From Syntrophaceae bacterium (GTDB lineage Bacteria > Desulfobacterota > SM23-61), in contig PMCE01000188.1 in NCBI GenBank assembly GCA_003154025.1, positions 1-6,175 on the forward strand: a DNA stretch of 6,175 nt. The letters are read 5' to 3'. Below the pieces are notes generated by a model. It had not been told where the DNA came from. It saw nothing but the letters and a program-made list of their open reading frames with translations, and did not search any database. The stretch's first letter is position 1; each line of letters starts with the position of its first letter. Of this stretch, positions 5,156-6,175 are shown in pieces. The position numbers and the translations under genes were made by a program.

Positions 5156-6175
5156 TTAATTCCCCCCGCGTATTTTTTTGATCTCCTCGCACGTGGGGAG
5201 GATTTCTTTCCCGGGCAACGTGACGATGTCCGAGGAAATGAGGAAATTGTATTGGGGAACTTTCTTCAGCGTCCCCATGTATAGGGGCAGTACGGCCTGG
5301 TGGTCGCAGGCGCGCATCTCGATTTCCCCCACCGGGCTGTCCACCTTGATCCCCTCGAGGGCATTGATGAACTTTTCCCGGTCCACGGCTCCCGCTTTCT
5401 CATAGGCCCTGGCGATCAGGTGGGCGGTCAAATAAGCATGGAAGGCCGGGAACCCCGGGGGATTTCCATAAGCATCCTGAAAGGCTTTTGCAAAGGCCCG
5501 GTTGGCCGGGGTATCGGGATGATAAAAATGGTAATCCATCGTCCCCATGACCCCTTCGGGAGCTTCCAGGCCCAGGGGTTTGATGACCGAATGGTCGGTG
5601 GCGGTGTGGATCCAGATGGGAACCTTCTCGGACATGCCGGTGGTCTTGATGAGCTTCAAGGCATTGGTCATGCTGGCTCCCCCGGTGGCGAAGATGACCG
5701 CATCCGGCTTGGCCGCCATAATGGCCGTAAGATAAGGGACCAGGTCCGGCTCTCCGATTTTCCACCAGGACTGGCCGATCAACTCCACCTTCGGTTTCAT
5801 CGTTTTTAGGTTACGCCAGGCCGCGTCGGCGATGGCATGTCCATATTCGTAATCGTCACCACCGATCCAGTATTTAAGGAAGGGCTTCTTGGAGAGGGCT
5901 ATCCCCCCCGCCTTCCCCGCCATGTAGGTGTTTTCTGCGGTGGAAAAGGCATACCGATGCCCCTTTTCCCCGGTAAGCTTCTCCGTTTTGGAAATCCACA
6001 CGATGAAGGGGATCTTTTCGCCCTTCACGTAATCGGAGACCGCCAGGGAAACCCCGCTGTTGATGGTCCCCACCAGGAGGTCCACCTTCTCGTTCATGAC
6101 CAGTTCCTTGGCCATGCTGAGAGCGATGTCCACCTTGAACTTGTCGTCCCGGGTGGTGAATTCAATCTTTCCCCC
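5156..6175 (-). CDS. Periplasmic substrate-binding protein of a Liv-type ABC importer (partial, N-terminus outside window)
   Basis: Only the last 339 residues are in view. The frame is open to the right edge, and the first visible residues GGKIEFTTRDDKFKV align with residues 68-82 of the downstream SBP, so roughly 67 residues including the signal peptide lie outside. A GTG at 6131-6133 is an internal Val codon, not the start. It is a type I periplasmic binding protein with GTINSGVSLAVSD, GDDYEYGHA, GQSWWKIGEPD, DAVIFATGGASM and YHFYHPDTP, and both copies end on RGG plus one residue with no gaps between. Identity to the other SBP is about 224 of 337. Differences cluster in presumed ligand loops (VWISKTEK against VTFSKSEK; HTATDHS against HTATELS; PAFHAYLTAH against GALYGYITAH), so the two may bind different or overlapping ligands. 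It probably shares the downstream LivHMGF complex. Confidence 0.94.
   Translation of the reverse strand, partial: GGKIEFTTRDDKFKVDIALSMAKELVMNEKVDLLVGTINSGVSLAVSDYVKGEKIPFIVWISKTEKLTGEKGHRYAFSTAENTYMAGKAGGIALSKKPFLKYWIGGDDYEYGHAIADAAWRNLKTMKPKVELIGQSWWKIGEPDLVPYLTAIMAAKPDAVIFATGGASMTNALKLIKTTGMSEKVPIWIHTATDHSVIKPLGLEAPEGVMGTMDYHFYHPDTPANRAFAKAFQDAYGNPPGFPAFHAYLTAHLIARAYEKAGAVDREKFINALEGIKVDSPVGEIEMRACDHQAVLPLYMGTLKKVPQYNFLISSDIVTLPGKEILPTCEEIKKIRGGN

Overview
The window is one minus-strand transport locus of the branched-chain amino acid (Liv/HAAT) ABC family. In transcription order (high to low coordinates) it holds: a partial substrate-binding protein (SBP) cut by the right edge (5156-6175), a second complete SBP (3771-4991), permease livH (2726-3619), permease livM (1756-2712), ATPase livG (1021-1755) and ATPase livF (264-962). 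Together they encode a full importer: periplasmic receptors, a two-permease membrane channel and two cytoplasmic ATPases. The four membrane and ATPase genes are tightly packed (gaps of 13, 0 and 58 bases) and are probably co-transcribed and partly translationally coupled.

The two SBPs are paralogues. A hand count over a gapless 337-residue alignment gives about 224 identities (~66%). They feed, at least by position, a single permease/ATPase set. Their ligand cannot be read from sequence; branched-chain amino acids, other amino acids, amides or small aromatic/carboxylic acids are all possible for this family.

The most unusual feature is non-coding. Each complete gap after an SBP stop codon holds a short palindromic element whose arms are made of degenerate 6-7 bp tandem repeats. 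The element at 5018-5152 has 12-bp perfect terminal inverted repeats and arms of four GGNNCAA heptads. The one at 3681-3755 uses a different word (GTGTCA/GTGATTA) in the same layout. They may be REP/MITE-like elements, or mRNA structures that keep SBP expression above permease expression.

The left 263 bases hold no gene I can support. The first ~130 bases are clearly more GC-rich (about 73% by hand count) than the rest.

Organism: moderately high GC, strong AAGGAGGT-type ribosome sites, exported Sec-type SBPs and several Liv-type receptors suggest a Gram-negative, metabolically versatile bacterium. The style recalls Desulfobacterota (former Deltaproteobacteria) or similar uncultured lineages, but this is an impression and not a placement. 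No tRNA, rRNA, CRISPR array or recognisable transposase gene was seen.
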